Below are positions 47,605 to 56,381 of a DNA stretch of 64,000 bases, piece by piece. Source of the DNA: Oscillospiraceae bacterium (GTDB taxonomy: Bacteria; Bacillota; Clostridia; Oscillospirales; Ruminococcaceae). The DNA lies in the NCBI GenBank assembly GCA_015067315.1, contig SVMR01000002.1, forward strand, positions 1 to 64,000, given 5' to 3'. The position numbers and the translations under genes were made by a program. The notes under the pieces are model-generated. The model was not told the DNA's origin and did no database searches. It was given only the letters and a program-made list of their open reading frames with translations. Positions within the stretch are counted from its first letter, which is position 1. Every line of letters begins with the position of its first letter.

Positions 47605-50370
47605 TTATCCTACAATTTCTGCGCAGCGGGCACAAAGAGTGGGATGTTCTGCGTTCTGACCGACAGTATGGCTGTGGGTCCAGCAGCGTTCGCATTTTTC
47701 GCCGGGAGCAACTTCAACTTTTACGTCAACTCCGTCGAATTCGGAAGTTCCGATTTCAACAGCGGAAACAATAAATGCGGAAACAAGGTCGTTTTCTGCA
47801 GATTTTGCAAATTCGTACCAATCTCTGCCGCAATTGAGAGTTACTTTTGCTTCAAGGGATTTGCCGATAAGTTTCTGAGCACGGGCTTCTTCAAGTGCCT
47901 TATTGACAATATCGCGAAGTTCGTCGATTTTCTCCCATTTTGCCATGAATTCTTCATCGGCAGAAATTCCGCTCTTTTCGGGAATCTGGTTGAAGAATAC
48001 GGAACCTGCATCGTCTTTTGCGCCTCTGGGAAGATATCCCCAGATTTCTTCGGCTGTGAAGGAAAGAATCGGAGCAAGGCAAAGGGTCATGCCGCGGAGA
48101 ATGTTGTAGATAACAGTCTGTGCTGCTCTTCTGCTTTCGCTGTCGGATTTTTCAACGTAGAGTCTGTCTTTAAGAATATCAAGATAGAAGTTGGAAAGAT
48201 CGGTTGTGCAGAAGTCGCGGATCGAAGAATAAACGATATGGAAATCGAATTTATCGTATGCAGCTTTGCATTTTTCAAGAATTTCATCCATTCTTGCAAG
48301 AGCCCATTTATCTATACCGTCGAGTTTTTCAACAGCAACGGAATCCTTGTCCGGATCAAAATCGTTGAGGTTGGAAAGGATGAATCTTGCGGTGTTTCTG
48401 ATTTTGCGGTAAACATCGGAAAGCTGTTTAAGAATATCTCCGGAGATTCTGATATCTGCATGATAGTCGGAAGAAGCAACCCAGGTTCTGAGGATATCAG
48501 CACCGTATTTTTCGGTTACTTCGTCGGGGCTTACGCCGTTTCCGAGAGATTTATGCATTGCTTTTCCTTCGCCGTCAACAACCCAGCCGTGAGTGCAGAC
48601 TGCTTTATAGGGAGCGCCGCCTTTTGCTGCAACGGAAGTAAGAAGAGAGGACTGGAACCAGCCGCGGTACTGGTCTGCGCCTTCAAGATAAAGGTCTGCG
48701 GGCCAGTAAAGTCCGTGTTCTTCGTCGCAAACTGCTGCATGGGAAACGCCGGAATCGAACCAGACGTCCATGATGTTGTTGTCCTTGGTGAATTCGGTGC
48801 AGCCGCATTCGCATTTGAATCCTTCGGGAAGAATTTCGTTTGCTTCATATTTGAACCATGCGTCGCTTCCCTCTTTTTCAAAGATGGATGCAACGGCTTC
48901 GATGGTTTCTTCGTTGATGATGATTTTTCCGCAGTCTTTGCAGTAGAAAATCGGAATCGGAACGCCCCAGGTTCTCTGACGGCTGATGCACCAGTCGGAA
49001 CGGTCGCTTACCATGCCTTTGATTCTGTCGCCGCCCCATTCGGGAATCCACTGAACGCCGTCGATTGCTTTGCATGCATCCTCTTTGAATCCGTCAACGG
49101 AGCAGAACCACTGTTCGGTTGCGCGGAAGATAATCGGAGATTTGCATCTCCAGCAGTGAGGATACTGGTGGATAATCTTTTCGCTGGTGAAAAGTGCGTT
49201 AAGTTCAATAAGTTTTGCGTAAATTGCTTTGTTTGCTTCGTTTGTGGTAAGACCTTCGAATTCGCCTGCTTCCGCGGTAAGTTTACCGTCGCCGTCAACC
49301 GGAACAATAATCGGAATTTCGGGATAATGGTTTACGCAGACTTCAAAGTCCTCAACGCCGTGGCCGGGAGCGGTATGAACGCATCCGGTACCGGATTCAA
49401 GGGTTACATGGTCGCCGACGATTACAAGACCGGTTCTGTCGATAAACGGATGTTTATAAACTATTCTTTCAAGATCGGTACCTTTAACGCTTGTTTCGGA
49501 AACGGTGTATTCTTCAATGTTCGCTGCTTTCATGGCGCTTTCAACAAGTTCTTTTGCCATGATGTAATATTCGCCGTTTGCTTTAACTGCAACATATTCA
49601 TAATCGGGTCCGAGGCAGATTGCAAGGTTGCCGGGAAGAGTCCAGGTTGTGGTGGTCCAAATTACGAAATAGGTTTTATCAAGTTCGGTTCCGAGAGGAG
49701 CAAGTTTTCCCTGGTCGTCTTCAACCTTGAATTTTACATAGATGGAATGGCAGGAATCTTCTTCATATTCGATTTCCGCTTCCGCAAGAGCGGTTTTGCA
49801 TTCCGGGCACCAATAAACGGGTTTAAGACCTTTATAGATGAAATCTTTCTTTGCCATTTCGCCGAAGATGCGGATCTGTGTTGCCTCATGTTTCGGCTGG
49901 AAAGTAAGATAAGGTCTGAAATAATCGCCGATGGAACCGAGGCGCATGAATTCCCTTCTCTGAACGTCAACGTAATATTCGGCAAATTCCTTGCAGACTT
50001 TACGGAGTTCGATGGTGGAGCTGATGTTTTCAACGCCGACTTTTTTCATTGCTTTAAGCTCGATGGGAAGTCCGTGGGTATCCCAGCCGGGAACATAGGG
50101 AGCTTTGAAGCCGCTCATGTTTTTGTATTTGATAATAATATCTTTAAGAACTTTGTTAAGAGCGGTTCCCATATGGATATCGCCGTTTGCATAAGGAGGA
50201 CCGTCATGGAGAACATAAAGAGGAAGGTCTTTGTTTTTCTCCATAAGTTTCTGATAAAGTTCTTCATCCTGCCATTTTTTGATCATTTCCGGTTCACGCT
50301 GCGGAAGACCTGCGCGCATCGGAAAATCGGTTTTAGGCAAGTTCATTGTTGCGTTATAATCAATTGCCAT
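47605..50370 (-). CDS. ileS: Isoleucyl-tRNA synthetase
   Basis: A protein of 921 residues. HIGH motif in 'PPYANGDIHMGTALNKVL' (about 57-74), editing domain, 'WCISRQRTWGVPIP', the KMSKS counterpart 'GKAMHKSLGNG' near residue 600 and a C-terminal zinc site 'CERCWTHSHTVG...CARC'. The AMHKS form is one of two IleS variants seen in Firmicutes. No T-box precedes it, unlike tyrS; the gene begins 23 bases after divIVA. GGAG precedes the ATG. Confidence 0.98.
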   Translation of the reverse strand: MAIDYNATMNLPKTDFPMRAGLPQREPEMIKKWQDEELYQKLMEKNKDLPLYVLHDGPPYANGDIHMGTALNKVLKDIIIKYKNMSGFKAPYVPGWDTHGLPIELKAMKKVGVENISSTIELRKVCKEFAEYYVDVQRREFMRLGSIGDYFRPYLTFQPKHEATQIRIFGEMAKKDFIYKGLKPVYWCPECKTALAEAEIEYEEDSCHSIYVKFKVEDDQGKLAPLGTELDKTYFVIWTTTTWTLPGNLAICLGPDYEYVAVKANGEYYIMAKELVESAMKAANIEEYTVSETSVKGTDLERIVYKHPFIDRTGLVIVGDHVTLESGTGCVHTAPGHGVEDFEVCVNHYPEIPIIVPVDGDGKLTAEAGEFEGLTTNEANKAIYAKLIELNALFTSEKIIHQYPHCWRCKSPIIFRATEQWFCSVDGFKEDACKAIDGVQWIPEWGGDRIKGMVSDRSDWCISRQRTWGVPIPIFYCKDCGKIIINEETIEAVASIFEKEGSDAWFKYEANEILPEGFKCECGCTEFTKDNNIMDVWFDSGVSHAAVCDEEHGLYWPADLYLEGADQYRGWFQSSLLTSVAAKGGAPYKAVCTHGWVVDGEGKAMHKSLGNGVSPDEVTEKYGADILRTWVASSDYHADIRISGDILKQLSDVYRKIRNTARFILSNLNDFDPDKDSVAVEKLDGIDKWALARMDEILEKCKAAYDKFDFHIVYSSIRDFCTTDLSNFYLDILKDRLYVEKSDSESRRAAQTVIYNILRGMTLCLAPILSFTAEEIWGYLPRGAKDDAGSVFFNQIPEKSGISADEEFMAKWEKIDELRDIVNKALEEARAQKLIGKSLEAKVTLNCGRDWYEFAKSAENDLVSAFIVSAVEIGTSEFDGVDVKVEVAPGEKCERCWTHSHTVGQNAEHPTLCARCAEIVG

Positions 50371-50393
50371 TTTAAATTTGTTTCTCCTGTCTT

Positions 50394-50990
50394 TTATTCT
50401 TGTGCATCAACATCAAGGTCGATTCTAATGGTTTCGGCCATGGAAACTTCGTCGAAATCAATATCTTCGGTTTCAAAAGTTTCTTCTGCCGGAATTTCTT
50501 CGGAAGCTTCTTCCGGAACGGTTTCTTCGGAAGGTTTTTCTTCGCTGTTTTCAGGCATAAGGCTTATAAGTTCAAGATGCTGTCTGTACATAGCCAAAAG
50601 ATGTTTCTTGAATTCAGCAGTTTCTTTCTGGAGAGTTACAAGAGTTTCTTTTTCTTTGATAATTTTGCTTTCGGATTCGGCAAACACCTGTTTTACCTGG
50701 TTTTCGGCTTCGGAAATAATAACTTCTGCCTTTGCTTTGGAATCACGAACAATATTTTCTCCGAGTTTCTGTGCGCCCATGAGAACAGTGCGAAGGCTGT
50801 CTTCGTTGGAACGGTATTCTTCAAGTTTTTCTGCAAGAACTTCAAGTTTTTCTTCAGCTGCTTCTTTTTCCGCATAAACGGCGGAATAGGAATTCAGAAC
50901 TTCGGAAAGGAAATTATCAACGTCTTCCGGTTTATAGCCGAAGGCGGATTTTTCAAATTTTTTGCTTGAAATATCATTTGGTGTCAACAC
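50394..50990 (-). CDS. divIVA: DivIVA cell-division protein
   Basis: A protein of 198 residues. The membrane-binding N-terminal domain 'MLTPNDISSKKFEKSAFGYKPEDVDNFLSEV' with exposed Phe and basic residues is characteristic. Coiled coil spans about 30-145, and an acidic tail rich in Glu, Ser and Pro follows. DivIVA marks negatively curved membrane at division sites and poles. It lies between sepF and ileS, the conserved dcw-flank order. Identification is secure. Confidence 0.96.
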   Translation of the reverse strand: MLTPNDISSKKFEKSAFGYKPEDVDNFLSEVLNSYSAVYAEKEAAEEKLEVLAEKLEEYRSNEDSLRTVLMGAQKLGENIVRDSKAKAEVIISEAENQVKQVFAESESKIIKEKETLVTLQKETAEFKKHLLAMYRQHLELISLMPENSEEKPSEETVPEEASEEIPAEETFETEDIDFDEVSMAETIRIDLDVDAQE

Positions 50991-51019
50991 AGATATTCAC
51001 CTCCGAAATATTTTTTTAA

Positions 51020-51490
51020 TTAAAAGAATACGCCGCTGCTTTCAAGTTCATCAAGAAGATCGCCCATAATGTTTACATTATAAGGAGTGATGATGTAAGT
51101 GCTGTTTGCAACGCGTTTAATCTGGCCGTTGTTTGCATAAGCAACACCGCTGAGGAAGTCGATAAGTCTTCTGGAAACTTCTTTATTGGTTGCTTCAAGG
51201 TTAAGAACAACAGTATGTTTGGAATTGAGATGATCTGCAACAGGTCTTGCGTCATCGAATTTTTCGGGTTTTACAAGAACAACCTGAAGCTGGGTGGTGG
51301 TGTGGATGTTAACAACTTTGTTCTGTTTGGAATCGGAAGATGCGGATTTTCCGAAAATGGAAGTTTTTGCGGAATCAGTTTCTTCGGAAAGATTTTCAGA
51401 ACCTTCTTCGGTCATGATTTCATCATCATACATTTCGTCTGCATCTTCGGGAATACCGAGAATACCTTTAACTTTGTCCATAAGTGCCAT
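51020..51490 (-). CDS. sepF: Cell-division protein SepF
   Basis: A protein of 156 residues. An amphipathic N-terminus ('MALMDKVKGILGI') binds membrane. An acidic Ser-rich linker leads to the SepF core, 'VVLVKPEKFDDARPVADHLNSKHTVVLNLEATNKEVSRRLIDFLSGVAYANNGQIKRVANSTYIITPYNV'. SepF shapes and anchors FtsZ filaments. It follows yggS and precedes divIVA, as in B. subtilis. Length and order are normal. Confidence 0.97.
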   Translation of the reverse strand: MALMDKVKGILGIPEDADEMYDDEIMTEEGSENLSEETDSAKTSIFGKSASSDSKQNKVVNIHTTTQLQVVLVKPEKFDDARPVADHLNSKHTVVLNLEATNKEVSRRLIDFLSGVAYANNGQIKRVANSTYIITPYNVNIMGDLLDELESSGVFF

Positions 51491-51528
51491 GGCAATTTCC
51501 TCCTGTGTAAAAAAATCTTTCGATTTGG

Positions 51529-52239
51529 TTAAACATATTTTCTTTCGCCGAAAAGTCCCCTTCCGATTCTTACAATTGTTGCTCCTTCGGATACAGCAAG
51601 TTCATAATCGGAAGACATACCCATCGACAATACATTAATATATATATTATATATGTTTTTCTTCTTAATATCAACTAATAGATGACGCATTTTTTCAAAA
51701 TATTGACGAGTTTCTTCAATTTCTGCCCCAAAACGGCCAATTGTCATAAGCCCGCGGAGTCTTAAATGAGGGAACTCCTTAATTTTTTCCGAAATTTCAA
51801 CAACTTCGTCCGGAGAAAAACCGCCTTTGCTCTCTTCGCCGGCAATGTTGACTTCAAGAAGAACGTCCATTACCTTTCCGATTTTTGCGCAGCGTCTTTC
51901 AATTTCCTCCGCAAGTTTTAATGAATCAACGGATTCTATCATCGAAACTTTGTCAACAATATATTTTACTTTATTCGTCTGCAGCCTTCCGATAAAATGA
52001 ATTTCTGCGCTTTTGTCATAAAATTCATATTTTTCAAGAAGTTCCTGAACTCTGTTTTCTCCAAGAAGGTCGCATCCTGATTTAATCGCTTCGTTAATCT
52101 TTTCCGGCGTAACCGTTTTTGTAACGGCCATAAGCCGGATTTCCGAAGGATTTCTTCCCGCTTTTTCTGCGGCTTTTGAAATATTTTCAAAAGCGTCCTT
52201 AACGTTCAAAGCTGTTTCAGTCAATAACTTTTCCGACAT
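51529..52239 (-). CDS. yggS: YggS-family PLP homeostasis protein
   Basis: A protein of 236 residues from ATG 52239 after GGAGG, a start that lies inside the end of the previous gene. A TIM-barrel that binds pyridoxal phosphate through the Lys in 'IRLMAVTKTV', with 'GENRVQELLEKYE', 'IHFIGRLQTNKVKYI', 'GLMTIGRF' and 'LSMGMSSDYELAVSEGATIVRIG'. It buffers the PLP pool and has no known catalytic reaction. The position upstream of sepF is conserved in Firmicutes. Confidence 0.96.
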   Translation of the reverse strand: MSEKLLTETALNVKDAFENISKAAEKAGRNPSEIRLMAVTKTVTPEKINEAIKSGCDLLGENRVQELLEKYEFYDKSAEIHFIGRLQTNKVKYIVDKVSMIESVDSLKLAEEIERRCAKIGKVMDVLLEVNIAGEESKGGFSPDEVVEISEKIKEFPHLRLRGLMTIGRFGAEIEETRQYFEKMRHLLVDIKKKNIYNIYINVLSMGMSSDYELAVSEGATIVRIGRGLFGERKYV

Positions 52240-53437
52240 AAAGATCATTTCCTCCGACAAAAACTTCGTCAAAAAGCTGGAGAGCGTTTTTTGTACCCTG
52301 TTTCCATTTTACAACGTGATATCCGCTTCCGGAATAAACGATATCAATCGCGCGGAATTTTACTTCGCTTCGGTCAAGAATGAATACGCCCATCTGCTGA
52401 TTTTCGTTGAACCTTACGGATTCCGCCGAAATACGAAGTCCGGAAATTGTGCTGAAAACAATATCCGCGCTTATCTGTCTTAAAGAAGCGAATTCGGCAG
52501 TAAAAGTTTTGCAAAGGAGAACGACGGCGATATTTTCGCTTGTATCATCCTCGATTATTTCAAAAATTTCGAGATTGACCGGTGTTTTTATTCCGTCAAA
52601 ATTAACCGTTACGTTTTTTCCTGTTTTAAAAAGTTCCGCATCTTCCCGCGGAACGGAAACCACGTAATACCATTTATAGTTATCGGCAATTTTTCCGATT
52701 TTTTCTTCAACCGCAACGGCATCCGTATTTATAATATCCTCAATTTCGGAAACGCTTTTTTCAAAAAGATTTTCCTTGTTGATAATATTTTCAAATCCGT
52801 CAACAGAAGAAATAAAATAGCCTGTTTTCGGAGATGTAACGGTGTTTGCTTCGTCGGAATTTATTTCATTTTGCAGGCTTTCGTATTCTTCTTTAAGAAC
52901 TTCGATTCTTTCGCTGAATTTATTCGGTTCGCCGGTTATGGATGTTTTTCTGTTAATATAAAGCAAAAGTTCATCTTTGACATTTCCGAATTCCGAAAAA
53001 TCTCCGTTTCCGATGATATCGGAATACGCAAGAACCGAATTTCCGATTTGGTCATTGATAAATTCGGAAGAACCGTAAAGCTGGGAAACGCCGCTTGAAG
53101 CCTCTTCAAGAAGGGATATTTCTTTTTGAAGCTCCTCCGCCCTTTCCATTTTCTGAACGGTATCAAGCGAAGCATGGGCATACGCAACGGGTTTGTTTTT
53201 AAGAACCTTTGCGGCGTCTTCATGGATATAGCTTACGCTTCCGCCGAACTGGTCTTCAATAACCGTTTCGGTTCTGACAACGATTCCGTTTACGTGAACC
53301 GATTCGTTTACGGAATAAGTAACCGCAATTTCTGTTCTGTATGGATTGTAAAACAAATTCCTGGCCTGAAAAGCTGCGTATCCGATAAGAAAAATCGCAA
53401 ACAATACAGCCAAAATTTTAAGAAATTTACTTTTCAT
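52217..53437 (-). CDS. HlyD-like membrane-fusion protein of the sepF cluster
   Basis: A protein of 406 residues with one N-terminal membrane helix ('ILAVLFAIFLIGYAAFQA', about 8-25), a coiled-coil hairpin around 95-205 and lipoyl/barrel-like beta segments ('VNGIVVRTETVIEDQFGGSVSYIHEDAAKVLKNKPVAYA'). This is the architecture of HlyD-type adaptors. No partner ABC or RND pump is coded nearby; instead the gene overlaps yggS and runs with sepF and divIVA. I recall similar proteins at this locus in Clostridia, so a role in envelope or division is more likely than efflux. Confidence 0.82.
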   Translation of the reverse strand: MKSKFLKILAVLFAIFLIGYAAFQARNLFYNPYRTEIAVTYSVNESVHVNGIVVRTETVIEDQFGGSVSYIHEDAAKVLKNKPVAYAHASLDTVQKMERAEELQKEISLLEEASSGVSQLYGSSEFINDQIGNSVLAYSDIIGNGDFSEFGNVKDELLLYINRKTSITGEPNKFSERIEVLKEEYESLQNEINSDEANTVTSPKTGYFISSVDGFENIINKENLFEKSVSEIEDIINTDAVAVEEKIGKIADNYKWYYVVSVPREDAELFKTGKNVTVNFDGIKTPVNLEIFEIIEDDTSENIAVVLLCKTFTAEFASLRQISADIVFSTISGLRISAESVRFNENQQMGVFILDRSEVKFRAIDIVYSGSGYHVVKWKQGTKNALQLFDEVFVGGNDLYVGKVID

Positions 53438-54381
53438 TTTTTCTCCATAAAATCATTGATTATTTCAAATGCTTTTGAATAAATATCTTCCGGATTTTCA
53501 AATTCATCCCGGTTCAGCCAGTTTATCTTTTCGTTTCTTCTGAACCAGGTAAGCTGGCGCTTTGCGTAATGTCTTGTTTCTTTTTTAAGAAGATCGATTG
53601 CCTCTTCCCTGCTCATTTCCCCGCGGAAATACGGATAGAATTCCTTGTATCCGATTGCCTGAGCAGCGGTGCAGGTTCCGTTGTGCTCAAAAAGGAATCT
53701 TGCTTCTGCCTCAACGCCTTCTTCGAGCATCTCGTCGATCCGCTGCTCAATTCTTTGATAAAGTTTTTCCCTGTCGGAAAAATTTGTACCGATATAGCAA
53801 ACGTCATAGATGCTCGGATTAGGATGGGAATCTTTTTGGTGCTCGGACATTGTTTTTCCGGTAATTTCAAAAACTTCAAGAGCGCGGACAACTCTCGAAA
53901 GATTATTAGCGTGAATTTTTGAAGCGGATATGGGGTCAACGGCTTTCAGTTTTTCAAAAAGCGCTTCGTTTCCGTTCTTTTCGGCAAATTCAAAAAATTT
54001 TTTGCGAATTTCACAGTCGCTTTTAATTTCGGAAAATTCCGTATTGGAAAGAAGCGAATCAACATAAAGCCCTGTTCCGCCGCAAAGAACGGGAAGTTTT
54101 CCCCGGGAACGGATATCTTCAATGATTTTTTTCGCTTCCTCAACGTAATCCGCAACGGAATAAATCTCATCAACGCTTTTATGCCCGATAAGATGGTGCT
54201 TTATTCCGCACATTTCCTTTTCCGTCGGTTTTGCCGTTCCGATTGTAAGTTCCGAATAAATCTGCATGGAATCCGCCGAAACAACTTCCCCGCCGAATTT
54301 TTCGGCAATTTTTACGGCAAGTCCGGTTTTTCCGGAAGCGGTCGGTCCTATTACCGCAACAAGCGGTATTTTTTCGTCCAT
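53434..54381 (-). CDS. miaA: tRNA dimethylallyltransferase
   Basis: A protein of 315 residues. The start chosen is ATG 54381 after GAGGG; an in-frame ATG at 54396 overlaps the mutL stop (ATGA) and is an alternative. It adds the isopentenyl group to A37 of tRNAs that read UNN codons. P-loop 'GPTASGKTGLAVKIAEKF' and 'SADSMQIYSELTIGTAKPT' with the catalytic Asp, then 'CGGTGLYVDSLL' and 'RHYAKRQLTWFRR'. mutS-mutL-miaA order is conserved. Confidence 0.96.
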   Translation of the reverse strand: MDEKIPLVAVIGPTASGKTGLAVKIAEKFGGEVVSADSMQIYSELTIGTAKPTEKEMCGIKHHLIGHKSVDEIYSVADYVEEAKKIIEDIRSRGKLPVLCGGTGLYVDSLLSNTEFSEIKSDCEIRKKFFEFAEKNGNEALFEKLKAVDPISASKIHANNLSRVVRALEVFEITGKTMSEHQKDSHPNPSIYDVCYIGTNFSDREKLYQRIEQRIDEMLEEGVEAEARFLFEHNGTCTAAQAIGYKEFYPYFRGEMSREEAIDLLKKETRHYAKRQLTWFRRNEKINWLNRDEFENPEDIYSKAFEIINDFMEKK

Positions 54382-54392
54382 TTCAAAATCCC

Positions 54393-56363
54393 TCATTGCT
54401 GACGTCCGAACATTCTTTCAAGTTTATTTTTGCTTATTGTTGTGGAAACCGGTCTTCCGTGAGGACAATATCTTATGCTCGGGTCATTCAGCAGAACGTT
54501 TACTATTGTTTCAAGTTCAAGCTTTGAATTCTTATCGTTTGCCTTGATTGCGGCGCGGCAGGAAATATTTGCATAAAGATTATCAAGTTTTTCCGGAGTA
54601 AGGTCGTGTTTGCAGGAATTGATCGAATCCGCAATCTCTCCGATGACGCTTTCCGCTTCCTTTGCTTTTACCCAAAAAGGAAGCGATCTTACAATAACTG
54701 TGCCTCTTCCGAAATCATCGATTATAAATCCGAATTTTTCCATTTCTTCCGGATTTTCAAGAACTGCGGAACATTGCTCGTCGCTTAATCTGCAGGTTAT
54801 CGGAGAAAGAAGCGTCTGGCAATCGAATGCGTTTATGCCCTTCCGAAGCTTTTCATAAAGTATTCTTTCGTGCGCGGCGTGTTTATCGACAAAAACAAGT
54901 TCGTCTTCGGATTCAAGAAGAATATAAGTCTTGAAAACCTCGCCGACATATTTCAAATTTCCGAAAGGAAGAGGATCTGTGTTAAGATTTCTCGGAAGTT
55001 CCGGAATCGGAGCGCCCGCTTCTTTCATCGTATCGATTCCCTCGAGATATTCCTTCGGAAGTTCGGTTCCCTCCAAAACGGCTTTATCCGCCGCCTGACG
55101 GATTTTATACTGGATGGTATGCGTTACGTCGCCGTCGATTCTGTAAGACGCAAGATTGTCGCTGTTTCTTGCGGAAACGGAATCATCTCCCGTAAGGGTA
55201 TATTTTACGTCTTCATATTTTCTTGAAATAAAATCTGTTTTAGGCTGGCGCGAAAGAGTTGTCTGCTCAACAATTTTTTCAAAATGATTGATTTCTTCGG
55301 GAGTTTTTATATCTTCCCAAAATGTTTTGTTTACTTTTTTGGATTCTTCAAGAACCGCCGAAACATCTCTTGCGTTAAGCGCGGATTTTACCCCGTAATA
55401 AACAAGGTCGAAAATTTCCTTTTCGCTTACGAATCTGACTTCGGTTTTTGCGGGATGTACGTTTACGTCAACGGTTTCCGGCGGGATTTCAAGATTAAGA
55501 ACACATCCCGGAAATTTTCCGATCATTGCGGAACCTTTAAAAGCTTCTTCAAGAGCAGCCATTGCGGTTCTTGTTTTTACAAATCTTCTGTTAACGAAAA
55601 AATTCTGGAAGCTTCTGCTCGGTTTTGAGGAAGAAGGTTTTGTAATATATCCGGTGACCTTCATTTTATCTCTTCCCACAGGGCTGTAATTTACCTCAAT
55701 GGTATCTTTTGCAAATTCTCTTCCGTAAACCGCGGAAATTACAGAAAGCAAATCTCCGTTTCCGTAAGTCATAAGTTTTGTTTCGCCTTCGCGGATAAAA
55801 TTAAATTTAACTTCCGGATAGGAAAAAGCCATTTTATCCATAACCTGGGCGACGGCATTTGCTTCCGCAACGTCTTTTTTAAGAAATTTCTGTCTTGCGG
55901 GAGTATTATAAAACAGATCGCGGACGATTATTGTCGTTCCTTCGGGGCAGCCCGCTTCTTCAATTTCGGTTGTACCTTCGTCTGTTGCTTCACATCTGTA
56001 TCCGACAGGGGAACCTTTTGTTCTTGTCATGATTTCAACATGGGAAACAGCCGCAACGGAAGCAAGAGCCTCGCCGCGGAAACCGAAGGTGATTATTCTT
56101 TCAAGATCCCATTCTTCCCGTATCTTGCTTGTTGCATGGCGCAAAAATGCCTTCGGAATATCTTCGGGTTCAATTCCACATCCGTTATCAGTAACGCGCA
56201 TATATGTGTTTCCGCCGTTCTGAATCTCAACGGTAATGCTCGTTGCGCCTGCATCTATTGAGTTTTCTACAAGCTCTTTTATTACCGAACAGGGTCTGTC
56301 AACAACTTCGCCTGCCGCAATAAGTTCCGCTATATGTTTATCGAGAAGATTGATTTTAGGCAT
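54393..56363 (-). CDS. mutL: DNA mismatch repair protein MutL
   Basis: A protein of 656 residues from ATG 56363. The GHKL ATPase domain has 'LIAAGEVVDRPCSVIKELVENSIDAGA', 'DNGCGI', 'FGFRGEALASVA' and 'GTTIIVRDLFYNTPAR'. A long linker leads to the dimerisation domain with the endonuclease-type motif 'DKHAAHERILYEKLR' (DQHA-like) and a final 'CPHGRPVSTTISKNKLER'. These mark a nicking MutL, expected in an organism without MutH. It follows mutS. Confidence 0.97.
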   Translation of the reverse strand: MPKINLLDKHIAELIAAGEVVDRPCSVIKELVENSIDAGATSITVEIQNGGNTYMRVTDNGCGIEPEDIPKAFLRHATSKIREEWDLERIITFGFRGEALASVAAVSHVEIMTRTKGSPVGYRCEATDEGTTEIEEAGCPEGTTIIVRDLFYNTPARQKFLKKDVAEANAVAQVMDKMAFSYPEVKFNFIREGETKLMTYGNGDLLSVISAVYGREFAKDTIEVNYSPVGRDKMKVTGYITKPSSSKPSRSFQNFFVNRRFVKTRTAMAALEEAFKGSAMIGKFPGCVLNLEIPPETVDVNVHPAKTEVRFVSEKEIFDLVYYGVKSALNARDVSAVLEESKKVNKTFWEDIKTPEEINHFEKIVEQTTLSRQPKTDFISRKYEDVKYTLTGDDSVSARNSDNLASYRIDGDVTHTIQYKIRQAADKAVLEGTELPKEYLEGIDTMKEAGAPIPELPRNLNTDPLPFGNLKYVGEVFKTYILLESEDELVFVDKHAAHERILYEKLRKGINAFDCQTLLSPITCRLSDEQCSAVLENPEEMEKFGFIIDDFGRGTVIVRSLPFWVKAKEAESVIGEIADSINSCKHDLTPEKLDNLYANISCRAAIKANDKNSKLELETIVNVLLNDPSIRYCPHGRPVSTTISKNKLERMFGRQQ

Positions 56364-56381
56364 TTTTTCACCACTCAAAAT

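Noticed and set aside
47644..50877. A 1,077-codon open frame on the plus strand opposite ileS and the start of divIVA
   Set aside because: It is the mirror of ileS/divIVA codon use: few sense-strand TTA, CTA or TCA codons mean no antisense stops. No ribosome binding site, no recognisable domain, and composition (very rich in Phe, Cys, Asn) is unnatural.
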